Positions 8,514 through 15,826 of a stretch of 18,795 bases of DNA are shown here, in pieces; positions within the stretch are counted from its first letter, which is position 1, and the number at the start of each line of letters is the position of its first letter. The DNA comes from JBEKZQ01 sp049509675 (lineage in GTDB: Bacteria; Planctomycetota; Planctomycetia; Pirellulales; Thermoguttaceae). The stretch covers positions 1 to 18,795 of the forward strand of contig JBEKZQ010000128.1 of NCBI GenBank assembly GCA_049509675.1, in the 5' to 3' direction. The notes under the pieces were generated by a model. The model was given only the letters and a program-made list of their open reading frames with translations, did not search any database and was not told the origin of the DNA. A program made the position numbers and the translations under genes.

Positions 8514-9095
8514 TTACGGGACCACGCACCGCTTGCTGCGTCGGATCGTGATCCGCTCGATGGGCCGCACGGCCGCCACGATCCGACCCCTCCAGCGCTC
8601 TACTGCCAGAGCAACCGAGTATTTTACCTGTTCGTACCAGCCGACGCGAAGCCCCCAGACGCCGGATTTTTCTGCCGAGAAGGGTCTTCGCACACCACTA
8701 TGTGGAGTATCGAACCTCCGTTGGCGGCATTCAACCCGGTGGAAACGTAATGCCTGATCCATCCGTTGCCACAGGTCGCAATGCTTCACCGGCACCATCT
8801 GCCCAAAAAACTCCCAGCGCCAGCCATTGTTCTTCCATTCCGCCAGACCGTACTGCACGCCGTTGCGGACGTAATCGCCGCAAGTGACCAGCGTAACCCG
8901 TGAAGGCTGATCCAGGGCCTCCAGCGCTCGCACGACGGTGAGCAGTTCCAGCCGCTCCCCTTCGGTGGCCGGCTCGACGTCGGCGGCCTCGAACTGCCCC
9001 GACCCATCCTCCCGCCGCAGCACGAATTGCCAGCGACCGACCGCATCGCGGTCCACGCGGGCAAACAGCAGGTAGTGGGGTCCAGGCAGATCCAT
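8514..9095 (-). CDS. RNase HI-like protein, probably catalytically inactive
   Basis: The fold is recognised from HYLLFARVDRD, then RWQFVLRRED, RLELLTVVRALEAL, VTLVTCGDYVRNGV, EWKNNGWRW, and VPVKHCDLWQRMDQALRFHRVEC, which follow the order of E. coli RNase HI. Of the catalytic residues only Glu (E50, for E48) is kept. The position of D10 is Arg (R13), that of D70 is Cys (C72), and the C-terminal GH...D segment is missing. A basic C-terminal extension (about 120-193) contains Trp and Arg clusters. The start is uncertain: ATG 9095 begins exactly at the domain, while ATG 9188, ATG 9224 and GTG 9338 are open upstream. The product may bind nucleic acid without cutting it; that is inference. Similar proteins are known to me from planctomycetes, usually called ribonuclease H. 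Confidence 0.75.
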   Translation of the reverse strand: MDLPGPHYLLFARVDRDAVGRWQFVLRREDGSGQFEAADVEPATEGERLELLTVVRALEALDQPSRVTLVTCGDYVRNGVQYGLAEWKNNGWRWEFFGQMVPVKHCDLWQRMDQALRFHRVECRQRRFDTPHSGVRRPFSAEKSGVWGLRVGWYEQVKYSVALAVERWRGRIVAAVRPIERITIRRSKRCVVP

Positions 9096-9233
9096 CACGG
9101 AGTTACACGTTCGGCGGTTGGCAAGGCCGCGAATGGGAACAATGTCGGGAGCTTCGGGCCGCGGACCGCTCGCGGCCAGACCTTTCATCGGACATGCCGC
9201 TTCAAGATTGTGGGGAATTTGCATAAGGCAGCA

Positions 9234-9263
9234 AATATAGAAAACGTATTCGGTTAGGAGCAA
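9234..9263 (-). promoter_or_regulatory. Possible promoter for the RNase HI-like gene and glgB
   Basis: Read on the minus strand, TTGCTC (9263-9258) and TATATT (9239-9234) are separated by 18 bases and resemble sigma70 -35 and -10 boxes. Transcription would begin near 9227, which argues against the GTG start at 9338. Pattern only. Confidence 0.35.
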
Positions 9264-9359
9264 CTCTACCGGCAGGACTAAACGCGAAAACGTGTACAGC
9301 ATAAAGTCCGCAGGTGTCTCCTCTTTGCTTATCGTCACATATACCCCTGTATGTCCATC

Positions 9360-10118
9360 TTATCCATTTACATACCCCAAGTCGACGCCCCACTCAGGCA
9401 ACTCCATTCGCAGGATCTCACGCTTCCAGTCGGGCTCGTGTACCGGCCAGCCTTGGATCCTGCACAGTCCCTCAGAAACCCGGTGGGCACAGTTGCACTC
9501 GTGTACCACGCGCTGGCATTGCCCTTCGCCGGGCGAAAGCCCCGGCGTCCGGCCCGGCAGGTTGCTGCGACGAAAATAAATCTTGCCTTGGTCGAAGATC
9601 GTGACCAGTACCGCCGGGCCACACTCCAACATTCGCCGGGCGATCAACTCGTTACTGGCCGACGCATAGCGGACCTTCAAAACGGCCAGATCCCAGTCGC
9701 AGCCGGCGGCGTCGGCCGTGAACCAGTCGGTCGGCAGCAAGAGCCGACCGGCAAGCTGGTTCGCCACGTCTTCCCGAGCGCCGGGGCTCGTGGTGCGCGG
9801 ATCGACGCCCCAGGTGTCGAACACCCGATAGGCGGCATGTTCGCCGATCTCGTGGGCGACGGCCCATTGCTGCCGCTCCGGACGCACGTCGGGTCGCAGC
9901 AGGATGGTGGGGCTCATGCGGCCACTCCGGCGGCCGCCCAACCGCACATACCGGGCCCGACCGGCTTGCTGATCGTCCAAGGCGACGGCGATGCCCAATT
10001 GCCGGGCGACTTCAAAGGCATCGACCGGCGGCCGATCCACGCCGGCCTCGGCCAGGATTTCGCTCACCACGGCATCCAGGCCGGCGGCCAATTCCTCGCA
10101 CGTATATTCGGACAACAT
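9360..10118 (-). CDS. ImmA/IrrE family metallopeptidase
   Basis: A zinc-dependent peptidase of the ImmA/IrrE (COG2856) type, a group that cleaves repressors in mobile elements or in the Deinococcus DNA-damage response. Seen: HEIGEH at residues 89-94, a third likely ligand Glu at 116 in EDVANQLAGRLLLP, and a following helical region with SNELIARRM. The C-terminus holds a Cys/His cluster (C201, H206, C208, C210, H212, C219) and ends QGWPVHEPDWKREILR. The start at ATG 10118 gives a usual N-terminus (252 aa); ATG 10148 is an alternative, and anything longer would overlap the M50 gene. No Xre repressor gene, the normal partner, is next to it. The substrate is unknown. Confidence 0.85.
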   Translation of the reverse strand: MLSEYTCEELAAGLDAVVSEILAEAGVDRPPVDAFEVARQLGIAVALDDQQAGRARYVRLGGRRSGRMSPTILLRPDVRPERQQWAVAHEIGEHAAYRVFDTWGVDPRTTSPGAREDVANQLAGRLLLPTDWFTADAAGCDWDLAVLKVRYASASNELIARRMLECGPAVLVTIFDQGKIYFRRSNLPGRTPGLSPGEGQCQRVVHECNCAHRVSEGLCRIQGWPVHEPDWKREILRMELPEWGVDLGYVNG

Positions 10119-10162
10119 TTTCTTGGGCCCTTGCCAGACGCGGATCATGCCGGCGTAGATAC

Positions 10163-10176
10163 TGTACGCATGTACA
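10163..10176. promoter_or_regulatory. Candidate operator TGTAC-N4-GTACA upstream of immA-like gene
   Basis: TGTACGCATGTACA is an inverted repeat with 5-bp arms around four bases, 45 bases upstream of the preferred start of the ImmA/IrrE-like gene (15 from the alternative start). The core GTAC-N4-GTAC resembles some LexA-type boxes known outside enterobacteria. The binding protein is unknown and a chance occurrence cannot be excluded. Confidence 0.3.
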
Positions 10177-10257
10177 ATAGTAATTATCGCGGCCGCGGCT
10201 TGCAAGGGGTGGATTGGGCCAAGGACGTCAGTGGCCGTTTCCAACGATCGGCTCCCA

Positions 10258-10998
10258 TCACCACGGCCTGCCTCCTGAGTAGGCCTGCAAGGCCATGTAG
10301 TTCGAGTAGGCGAAGTAACCGAAGAAGAAGGCCAGGTACCATTCGCGCCACTGAACTGCCACCACAACCGCCAACAGGCCCGCGGTGATCATCGACAGCA
10401 ACAGCGACTGCCGCACGCCATCGCGCGGATTGGCCAGCAACAGCACCTCTTGCGTGATCTGACCGCCGTCCAGCGGATAGATGGGCAGCAGGTTGACCAG
10501 TCCCCAGAAGACGCAAACAAAGAGCATGTCGCTCAGTAACCACGACAGTTCGATGTGTCCGGGACGGTCGTACATATGCCCAAAGTCCTGAAGGTGGAAG
10601 TCAGCGCCGCCGCCCGCCGCGAAAATAACGCCGGCCAGCGCGGCCGCCAGCAGGAAGCCGGCCAGCGGGCCGGCCGCCGAGATGACGATCTGCCCGAAGC
10701 GGCCCAAACGCCGGCCGGCCATGGCCGCCGCGACAGGTCCGGAGGACGTCAGTCCGCCCATGCCGTAGAGCGTGATCCAGGGGCGCATCCCATAGAATTG
10801 CATGGCGACGGCGTGCCCCAACTCGTGGACCAGGATCGAGACCAGCACGGCCACGATCCAGATGGCAATGAGTTTCAGACTTTCCCGGCGGGCGCCCAGG
10901 ATGGCCGTCATCAACCAAAAGAACGGATGAATCCGCACGGGGAAACCGAAGAGCACGAAGTTCAAGTCGCCCTGCGTTGGCGGAGGTTCGGCTAGCAC
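10258..10998 (-). CDS. M50 (site-2 protease) family membrane metalloprotease
   Basis: Intramembrane zinc protease of the S2P/SpoIVFB type. Seen in 246 residues: a first membrane helix region with HELGH (58-62) in a hydrophobic segment, GGLTSSGP, a hydrophobic segment about 101-128, and the second motif NLLPIYPLDGGQ (169-180) with D177 as likely third zinc ligand. A further hydrophobic segment is near the C-terminus. There is no PDZ or CBS domain, so this is the minimal form. No ATG precedes the domain; I chose GTG 10998, which overlaps the lpxB stop codon and has GGAG eight bases before it. TTG 10965 is an alternative. Translation is probably coupled to lpxB. The substrate (often an anti-sigma factor or signal-peptide remnant in this family) is not indicated. 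Confidence 0.88.
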   Translation of the reverse strand: MLAEPPPTQGDLNFVLFGFPVRIHPFFWLMTAILGARRESLKLIAIWIVAVLVSILVHELGHAVAMQFYGMRPWITLYGMGGLTSSGPVAAAMAGRRLGRFGQIVISAAGPLAGFLLAAALAGVIFAAGGGADFHLQDFGHMYDRPGHIELSWLLSDMLFVCVFWGLVNLLPIYPLDGGQITQEVLLLANPRDGVRQSLLLSMITAGLLAVVVAVQWREWYLAFFFGYFAYSNYMALQAYSGGRPW

Positions 10999-12251
10999 GG
11001 CGACGGCTCCGAGGGAGAAACGAGGAAAGGGGCGGGATCCGCCTGCAGCCTTTGCAAAATATACTCCGCCGCCCGCCGCGATGCGCCGCGATGGCCGACC
11101 CGGGCCTTCAACTCCGTCAAGGCCGCGATCCGCGCCTCGCGCTTCGCCGCATCGCCGAGCCACTCCACGATATGCCGGGCGATCTCGGCCGATTTGTCCG
11201 CGCAAGTCAGATACTCCGGAAACAGGACCTTTTCCGCGTCTGGTTGCTTCGTGTCCTCGGCATTTGGGTCGGCGGCAAGGAGTCCGCCGCCGGCCAACAG
11301 GTTGACCAGCGTGATGTACTGCACCTTGCGAAACAAGCCCTGCACGAAATAGGCCGTGCGGCCGATCCGGTACAAAATGACCGTCGGCTTCGCGTAATAC
11401 AGTAGTTCCAACGAGACCGAGCCAGAGCAGGCCATGCAACATTCGGCCAGATACATCAACTCCGGCGTCTTGCCGCAGAAGACCTCGACCGGCGGCGCGC
11501 TTGGCTTCCGCTCCAGCTTGGCCACCAATCGCCGCGCCATCTCGGCCTGCTGCGGCTTGAACGAGGCGACCGCGAACCGCGTCTCGGGCAGCGCCTGATG
11601 GATCAGTGAAGCCGCTTTCAGGAACCAGGGCAAGTTGTGCGTCACCTCCTGCGTCCGCGAGCCCGGCAAAATCGTTACCAGCCGTCCGGGCGCTGCGCGC
11701 TGCCGCGTCAGGAAAGCCTCGTCCAGCGGCTCACGGCCGACCTCGTCGAAGAACGGATGGCCCACGAACGTGGCATTGCAGCCGCGCTCTTGGAACCAGG
11801 CCTCCTCGAACGGCAGGCTGCACAACACGTGGTCGACGAAGCGCCGCATTTTCTGCACGCGCCACGAGGCCCAGGCCCAGATCTGCGGCGGAGTGTAATA
11901 GAACACCGGAATTCCCCGGGCCTTCGCCCGCCGTGCGATCCACCAATTGAAACCGGGGTAATCCAACAGCACGACGGCATCCGGCCGCCGGTCGCGAAAA
12001 TAACGGTCCGCGCGCCTGACGAGCCGCCAGAACTCGGGCAAATGGGCCACGGCCCGGGCGAACCACATCACGGCCAATCGGGTCAGGTCGACGTGCAGTT
12101 GACAACCGGCCTCGGCCATCTTCGGGCCGCCGTAGCCCACCGCCTTCAGCCCGGCTGATTGCGCACGGAGTGCGCGGATCAGGTTGGCCCCGTGAACATC
12201 ACCGCTGGGCTCACCCACCGAAAAGAAGATCTCCGGTCGTTCTGCCGCCAT
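10992..12251 (-). CDS. lpxB: Lipid-A-disaccharide synthase (GT19)
   Basis: Joins UDP-2,3-diacylglucosamine and lipid X to give the lipid A disaccharide at the inner face of the inner membrane. Seen: the N-terminal VGEPSGDVHGANLIRAL (about 12-28), YGGPKMAEAGC, VLLDYPGFNWW, the YYTPPQIWAW segment (about 118-127), VGHPFFDEV, LPGSRTQEV, and the sugar-nucleotide region with CSGSVSLELLYYAKPTVILYR. At 419 aa it is a little longer than the E. coli enzyme, mostly from the C-terminus. ATG 12251 fits the family; no Shine-Dalgarno site is seen. Its stop overlaps the start of the M50 gene. It implies this organism makes lipid A, as many planctomycetes appear able to. It is divergent from yqgE. Confidence 0.96.
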   Translation of the reverse strand: MAAERPEIFFSVGEPSGDVHGANLIRALRAQSAGLKAVGYGGPKMAEAGCQLHVDLTRLAVMWFARAVAHLPEFWRLVRRADRYFRDRRPDAVVLLDYPGFNWWIARRAKARGIPVFYYTPPQIWAWASWRVQKMRRFVDHVLCSLPFEEAWFQERGCNATFVGHPFFDEVGREPLDEAFLTRQRAAPGRLVTILPGSRTQEVTHNLPWFLKAASLIHQALPETRFAVASFKPQQAEMARRLVAKLERKPSAPPVEVFCGKTPELMYLAECCMACSGSVSLELLYYAKPTVILYRIGRTAYFVQGLFRKVQYITLVNLLAGGGLLAADPNAEDTKQPDAEKVLFPEYLTCADKSAEIARHIVEWLGDAAKREARIAALTELKARVGHRGASRRAAEYILQRLQADPAPFLVSPSEPSPC

Positions 12252-12325
12252 AGTGGCCGAAGTATGGCAGATTGCCGGGAGGGTGACAAGGTGATCGTTG
12301 CCGTCGGGCCTCAGCGTCAGGATCA

Positions 12326-12394
12326 GGAGAACTGCAAAGTTGCGCGGGCGAGTATGCGGAACGGACCTGCGCGCCGGAAGACTGCGCGCATTTT
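12326..12394. repeat. Palindromic element A with GGAGAACTGCAAA ends
   Basis: The left arm begins GGAGAACTGCAAAGTTGCGCG up to 12346 and the right arm ends at 12394 with its near-exact reverse complement (12375-12394), differing by one substitution and one base of length. A GC-rich interior of about 28 bases includes a further GCGCG dyad. It lies in the lpxB-yqgE intergenic region, about 75 bases before the yqgE start. Its ends are the same as those of the element at 13138-13256, so both belong to one repeat family. Confidence 0.75.
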
Positions 12395-12470
12395 GCAGTT
12401 CTCCTTCGGTTCCCCGCGTCTCTCTTCCCCTGCCCCCCTTGCGCCGTTAAGATAATCGCGGAGAAAATGT

Positions 12471-13022
12471 ATGGAATCCCTCGCCGGCCACTTGCTGTTG
12501 GCATCGCCGCACCTGGCGGACCCAAACTTCGTCCATACAGTGGTCCTGCTGATCCAACACGACGATCAAGGGGCCTTGGGACTGGTGTTGAACCGTCCGA
12601 CCAGCAAGACGGTCCGCGATTTATGGCACCAGGTGGGCGAGGCGGCTTGTGAAAGCACCCGCGCCGTCCACCTGGGCGGCCCGGTTTCCGGACCGCTCAT
12701 GGCGATCCACAACGTCGTCGACATCGCCGAAATGGAAATCGCGCCCGGCGTGTTCTTTGCCGCCAAGAAGCAGCATCTCGATCAACTGGTCACGCGCGAC
12801 GACGAGCTCTTTCGCATCTTCATCGGCCACGCCGGCTGGGGACCGGGCCAACTCGAAAGCGAGATCGAGCAAGGCGCCTGGCGCGCCACCCCGGCCGCCC
12901 CCACCGACGTCTTTGACGACGCCGAGGGTCTTTGGGAGCGCGTCTGGCAGCGCCTGGAGGGCGGCGCCCTGGCCTCCATCCTCAAACTCAAGCACGTCCC
13001 GCCCGACCCCTCGCTGAACTGA
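12471..13022 (+). CDS. yqgE: YqgE/AlgH family protein
   Basis: A 183-residue protein matching YqgE/AlgH along its length: LAGHLLLASPHLADPNFVHTVVLL, GALGLVLNRPTSKTV, VHLGGPVSGPLMAIHN, then FRIFIGHAGWGPGQLESEI and GAWRATPA. The family is widespread in Gram-negative bacteria and its biochemical role is not settled; AlgH was linked to alginate regulation in Pseudomonas. ATG 12471 is preceded by GCGGAG with about seven bases between; the overlapping ATG at 12467 is in another frame. The gene stands alone between two copies of one palindromic element family. Confidence 0.93.
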   Translation: MESLAGHLLLASPHLADPNFVHTVVLLIQHDDQGALGLVLNRPTSKTVRDLWHQVGEAACESTRAVHLGGPVSGPLMAIHNVVDIAEMEIAPGVFFAAKKQHLDQLVTRDDELFRIFIGHAGWGPGQLESEIEQGAWRATPAAPTDVFDDAEGLWERVWQRLEGGALASILKLKHVPPDPSLN

Positions 13023-13125
13023 TGCGAAGCGAATATTGTCAGGAACAGTAGTTTTTATTTGCACTTTCCCGCCTTCCGCGGTAAACTGGTATCTGGCTCT
13101 CCAGTTCATTAGTGCAACTCTTCCC

Positions 13126-13268
13126 AGCATTTCGCACTGGAGAACTGCAAAGTCTGACGCAAAGGGGTCAGGTCCATGTTTTCGGTCAAGAGTCCGATCA
13201 AATGGCTAGACCTTATAGCCGAAAAATGGACCAGACCCCGACTTTGCAGTTCTCCGAGCATTTCGCAC
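13126..13268. repeat. Palindromic element B flanked by a 12-bp direct repeat
   Basis: The element spans 13138-13256. Its ends, TGGAGAACTGCAAAGTC and GACTTTGCAGTTCTCCG, are inverted repeats with only the outermost base different. Further in, GGGGTCAGGTCCAT pairs with ATGGACCAGACCCC and GTTTTCGG with CCGAAAAA, so it can form one long hairpin with a 9-base bulge and a loop of about 30 bases. Immediately outside, AGCATTTCGCAC occurs on both sides (13126-13137 and 13257-13268), as a target-site duplication would. The right copy ends three bases before the start of the S53 protease gene. There is no coding capacity. Confidence 0.8.
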
Positions 13269-13271
13269 GCC

Positions 13272-14564
13272 ATGATTCGGCACCGGTGGGCAGCAATCGT
13301 CGCCGTAGCAGGAGCGTTCTTGCCACTCCTGGCGCGGCCTTGCGCCGTGGTTGCCGGACCGCAGGTCATACCCGCCTGGAGCACGTCGCCGCCGACCAGT
13401 GCCACCGGTGCGTTCAGTCCCGCACAGCTTCGAGCGGCCTATGGCATCGATAATATCAGCCTGGGCGGCACGGTCGGCGATGGTTCCGGGCAGACGATCG
13501 CAATCGTCGACGCTTACGACAATCCGGGCCTTGTCAGCACCACCCAGGCCGGTTTCAGCACCAGCGATCTGGCCGCCTTCGATAGCCAGTACGGGCTTCA
13601 AGCGCCTCCCAGTTTTATCAAGTACAATCAGACCGGCGGCACCACGTCGTTAGCCAGCCCGGCCCCAACGAATGGAACCTGGGGCATCGAGCAGTCCCTG
13701 GACGTCGAGTGGGCCCATGCCATTGCCCCCAAGGCAAACATCATTCTCGTCGAAGCCAGCGACGACAATTGGAGCAATCTCATGGCGGCGGCGGCGCAGG
13801 CGGCCAGTCTGCCCGGCGTCTCGGTGGTTTCCATGAGTTTCGGCAACGACGAGTGGCCGGGCGAGACGGCCTCGGACAGCACATTCTCCACGCCCGCCAA
13901 CCATAACAAGGTGACCTTTGTGGCGGCTACCGGCGATGGCGGCTACCCCGGTCAGTATGCGGCATTTTCTCCCAACGTCGTCGCCGTCGGCGGCACGACA
14001 TTGAGCGTAAGCGGCGGTCGCACGGAAACCGGCTGGAGCGGCAGCGGCGGCGGATCCAGCTCCTACGAGAAGGACACCTTCCAAAGTATTACCAAGCGTT
14101 CGCGGCCGCGTGAGACTCCGGATGTCTCTTTTGATGCCGATCCGCACACGGGCGTGGGCATCTTCGATTCCTACGACAACAGCGCCGCCCCCTGGGAACA
14201 GGTTGGCGGCACCAGCCTGTCGACGCCCTGTTGGGCCGGCTTGATCGCCATCGCCGACCAGTTGCGCGTCGCGGCCTACCCGGGTCTCGACACCCTGGAC
14301 GGCGCGACCGACACCTTGCCGGGCCTCTACTCGCTGGCCCAGTCCGATTTCTATGACATTACCAGCGGCACCAACGGCATGTACTACGCCGGTCCCGGCT
14401 ACGACATGGTCACCGGCCTGGGCACCCCCGTGGCCAACCTGCTCGTGCCCGACCTGGCAATGTACAACAGCCCCGAGCCCTCCAGCCTGGCCCTTCTCGG
14501 CGTTGCCGCTCTCGGGCTGGGCGCGGCCCGCATCCGCCGCCGACAAGGCCGGCGGGAGGCGTAA
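13272..14564 (+). CDS. Secreted S53 (sedolisin-like) serine-carboxyl peptidase with PEP-CTERM anchor
   Basis: A signal peptide (about 1-28, basic start then a hydrophobic run) is followed directly by a sedolisin-like domain. The catalytic Glu/Asp pair is in GIEQSLDVEWAHAIAP (E140, D144), the oxyanion Asp in ATGDGGY (D222) and the nucleophile Ser in GGTSLSTP (S315). The calcium site is probably formed near DITSG (D362) and YDMVTGLGTP (D378). The last 30 residues are a PEP-CTERM tail: PEPSS (401-405), a hydrophobic stretch and IRRRQGRR. The large activation prodomain usual in S53 is missing. I chose ATG 13272; an in-frame ATG at 13176 lies inside palindromic element B and would bury the signal peptide. 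Expected fate is export and exosortase processing; no exosortase is in the window. Confidence 0.9.
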   Translation: MIRHRWAAIVAVAGAFLPLLARPCAVVAGPQVIPAWSTSPPTSATGAFSPAQLRAAYGIDNISLGGTVGDGSGQTIAIVDAYDNPGLVSTTQAGFSTSDLAAFDSQYGLQAPPSFIKYNQTGGTTSLASPAPTNGTWGIEQSLDVEWAHAIAPKANIILVEASDDNWSNLMAAAAQAASLPGVSVVSMSFGNDEWPGETASDSTFSTPANHNKVTFVAATGDGGYPGQYAAFSPNVVAVGGTTLSVSGGRTETGWSGSGGGSSSYEKDTFQSITKRSRPRETPDVSFDADPHTGVGIFDSYDNSAAPWEQVGGTSLSTPCWAGLIAIADQLRVAAYPGLDTLDGATDTLPGLYSLAQSDFYDITSGTNGMYYAGPGYDMVTGLGTPVANLLVPDLAMYNSPEPSSLALLGVAALGLGAARIRRRQGRREA

Positions 14565-14665
14565 GCCAAACGCTACTGACGGTTGCACTGGCCGCAACTC
14601 TCGCTAGACTGGAATTTGCGGCACACATCGCGATTCGTCCACCTGCCACCCTCCACCAGTTACGC

Positions 14666-15661
14666 ATGGTACGAAGGTCGAAAAAAAGCCCGCCGGGCAG
14701 CACTGATTCCTCGCCGGATTCCGGGGTCGAGGGCGGGCAAGATGCCCGATCCTCCCCCCCGAGCGGCGCAGAGAGCCATGTCCCCCGCGGCACGCGCCGC
14801 ATGTCGCTTGTCATCGGCGGCCTCGCGTTGGCGGCCGCCCTGGTCTTCGGCCGTATGCTGCAACATCTGTTTGTCAACGGCAACGACAATGCGGACAACT
14901 ATTCTGCTCACTACAGCCTGGGCCTCGCCCTGTCGGAGCGCGGCCGTGCCGCCGAGGCCATCGCCGAATACGAGCAGGCAGTGCGCATCAGGCCCAACGC
15001 GGTGCAGGCCCGTTTCAATTTGGCTAGCGCCCTGCTGGCTTCCGGCCGCGCTGCCGAGGCCATTCAGCAGTACCAGCAGATCCTCGCGATCGAGCCAAAC
15101 CATGCGAAAGCCCACAACAACCTGGGCAATGCCCTGCTCAGCGCCGGCCGCACCGAGGAGGCCGTCGAGCACTATCAAGAGGCCATGCATCTCCTGCCGG
15201 ACTATGTCGAGGCCCATTACAACCTGGGCAACGCCCTGCTCAAAATGCGCCGCACCGACGACGCCATCCGACAATACCAACAGGCGCTGCGGCTGGCGCC
15301 CGACGTTCTGCAAGCCCACAATAACCTGGGCAACGTGCTGTTTGAACAAGGCCGCACGGCTGAGGCCGCCGGCGAGTTCCGGCAAGTCCTGAGAATCGAT
15401 CCCGGCTATGCCCCGGCGCGCAACAACCTGGGCAATGCCCTGCTCAAGTTGGGCGACACCGCCGAAGCCATTCAGCAGTACCAGGCGGCCCTCCAACTCC
15501 AACCCGACTACGCCGAGGCCTGTAGCAACCTGGCCTATGCCCTGGCCACCGCGGGCCGAAAAGCCGAGGCCCGAAATCAGTACCAACGCGCCTTGCAACT
15601 GGCCGAGGCCGCCGGCAAAGACATGCTCGTGCAAACCATCCGCGCGCAATTGGGGAAGTAG
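14666..15661 (+). CDS. Membrane-anchored TPR protein
   Basis: A 331-residue protein with a basic N-terminus (MVRRSKKSPP), one membrane segment at about 46-64 and about seven TPR units from about residue 80 to 320. The repeats have the NNLGNALL...G...EAI..YQ.AL consensus, with strong DNA similarity between units. The N-terminus (M-V/P-R-R-S-K) and the ALVFGR segment match those of the next two genes, so it looks like a shortened relative that kept the anchor and the TPRs but lost the multi-pass enzyme domain. TPRs bind partner proteins; the partner is unknown. No Shine-Dalgarno site is seen before ATG 14666. It ends at a hairpin-forming repeat. Confidence 0.85.
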   Translation: MVRRSKKSPPGSTDSSPDSGVEGGQDARSSPPSGAESHVPRGTRRMSLVIGGLALAAALVFGRMLQHLFVNGNDNADNYSAHYSLGLALSERGRAAEAIAEYEQAVRIRPNAVQARFNLASALLASGRAAEAIQQYQQILAIEPNHAKAHNNLGNALLSAGRTEEAVEHYQEAMHLLPDYVEAHYNLGNALLKMRRTDDAIRQYQQALRLAPDVLQAHNNLGNVLFEQGRTAEAAGEFRQVLRIDPGYAPARNNLGNALLKLGDTAEAIQQYQAALQLQPDYAEACSNLAYALATAGRKAEARNQYQRALQLAEAAGKDMLVQTIRAQLGK

Positions 15662-15825
15662 TTTTCAGTGTTCAGTTTTGAGTTTTCAGTGTGCAAGTCT
15701 CAGCGTACGGATCAGGGTAGCCGCAAAAAAAACGGCTTGAAGTTCCGTTCTCGGCTGCTCGGCGTCGGACTATCCGCGACAGCGAACTGAAAACTGAACA
15801 CTGAAAACTGAACACTGAAAACTGA
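15662..15825. repeat. TTCAGTGTTCAG inverted-repeat region between TPR genes
   Basis: The left arm TTTTCAGTGTTCAGTTTT (from 15662) has its exact reverse complement twice in the right arm (15785-15825), which is a tandem array of the 14-bp unit CTGAACACTGAAAA. The interior (15691-15784) is unrelated sequence with an A8 run. The right arm ends two bases before the start codon of the next gene, so the leader of that gene is the repeat itself and there is no ribosome binding site. It may fold as a transcript-level hairpin. A related region lies at 18222-18294. Confidence 0.75.
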
Positions 15826-15826
15826 C

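Noticed and set aside
13084..13106. AACTGG/CCAGTT stem after yqgE as a terminator
   Set aside because: Only 6 bp with an 11-base loop and no T tract; not convincing.
13176..13271. N-terminal extension of the S53 protease
   Set aside because: This start lies in palindromic element B, and a convincing signal peptide begins at 13272.
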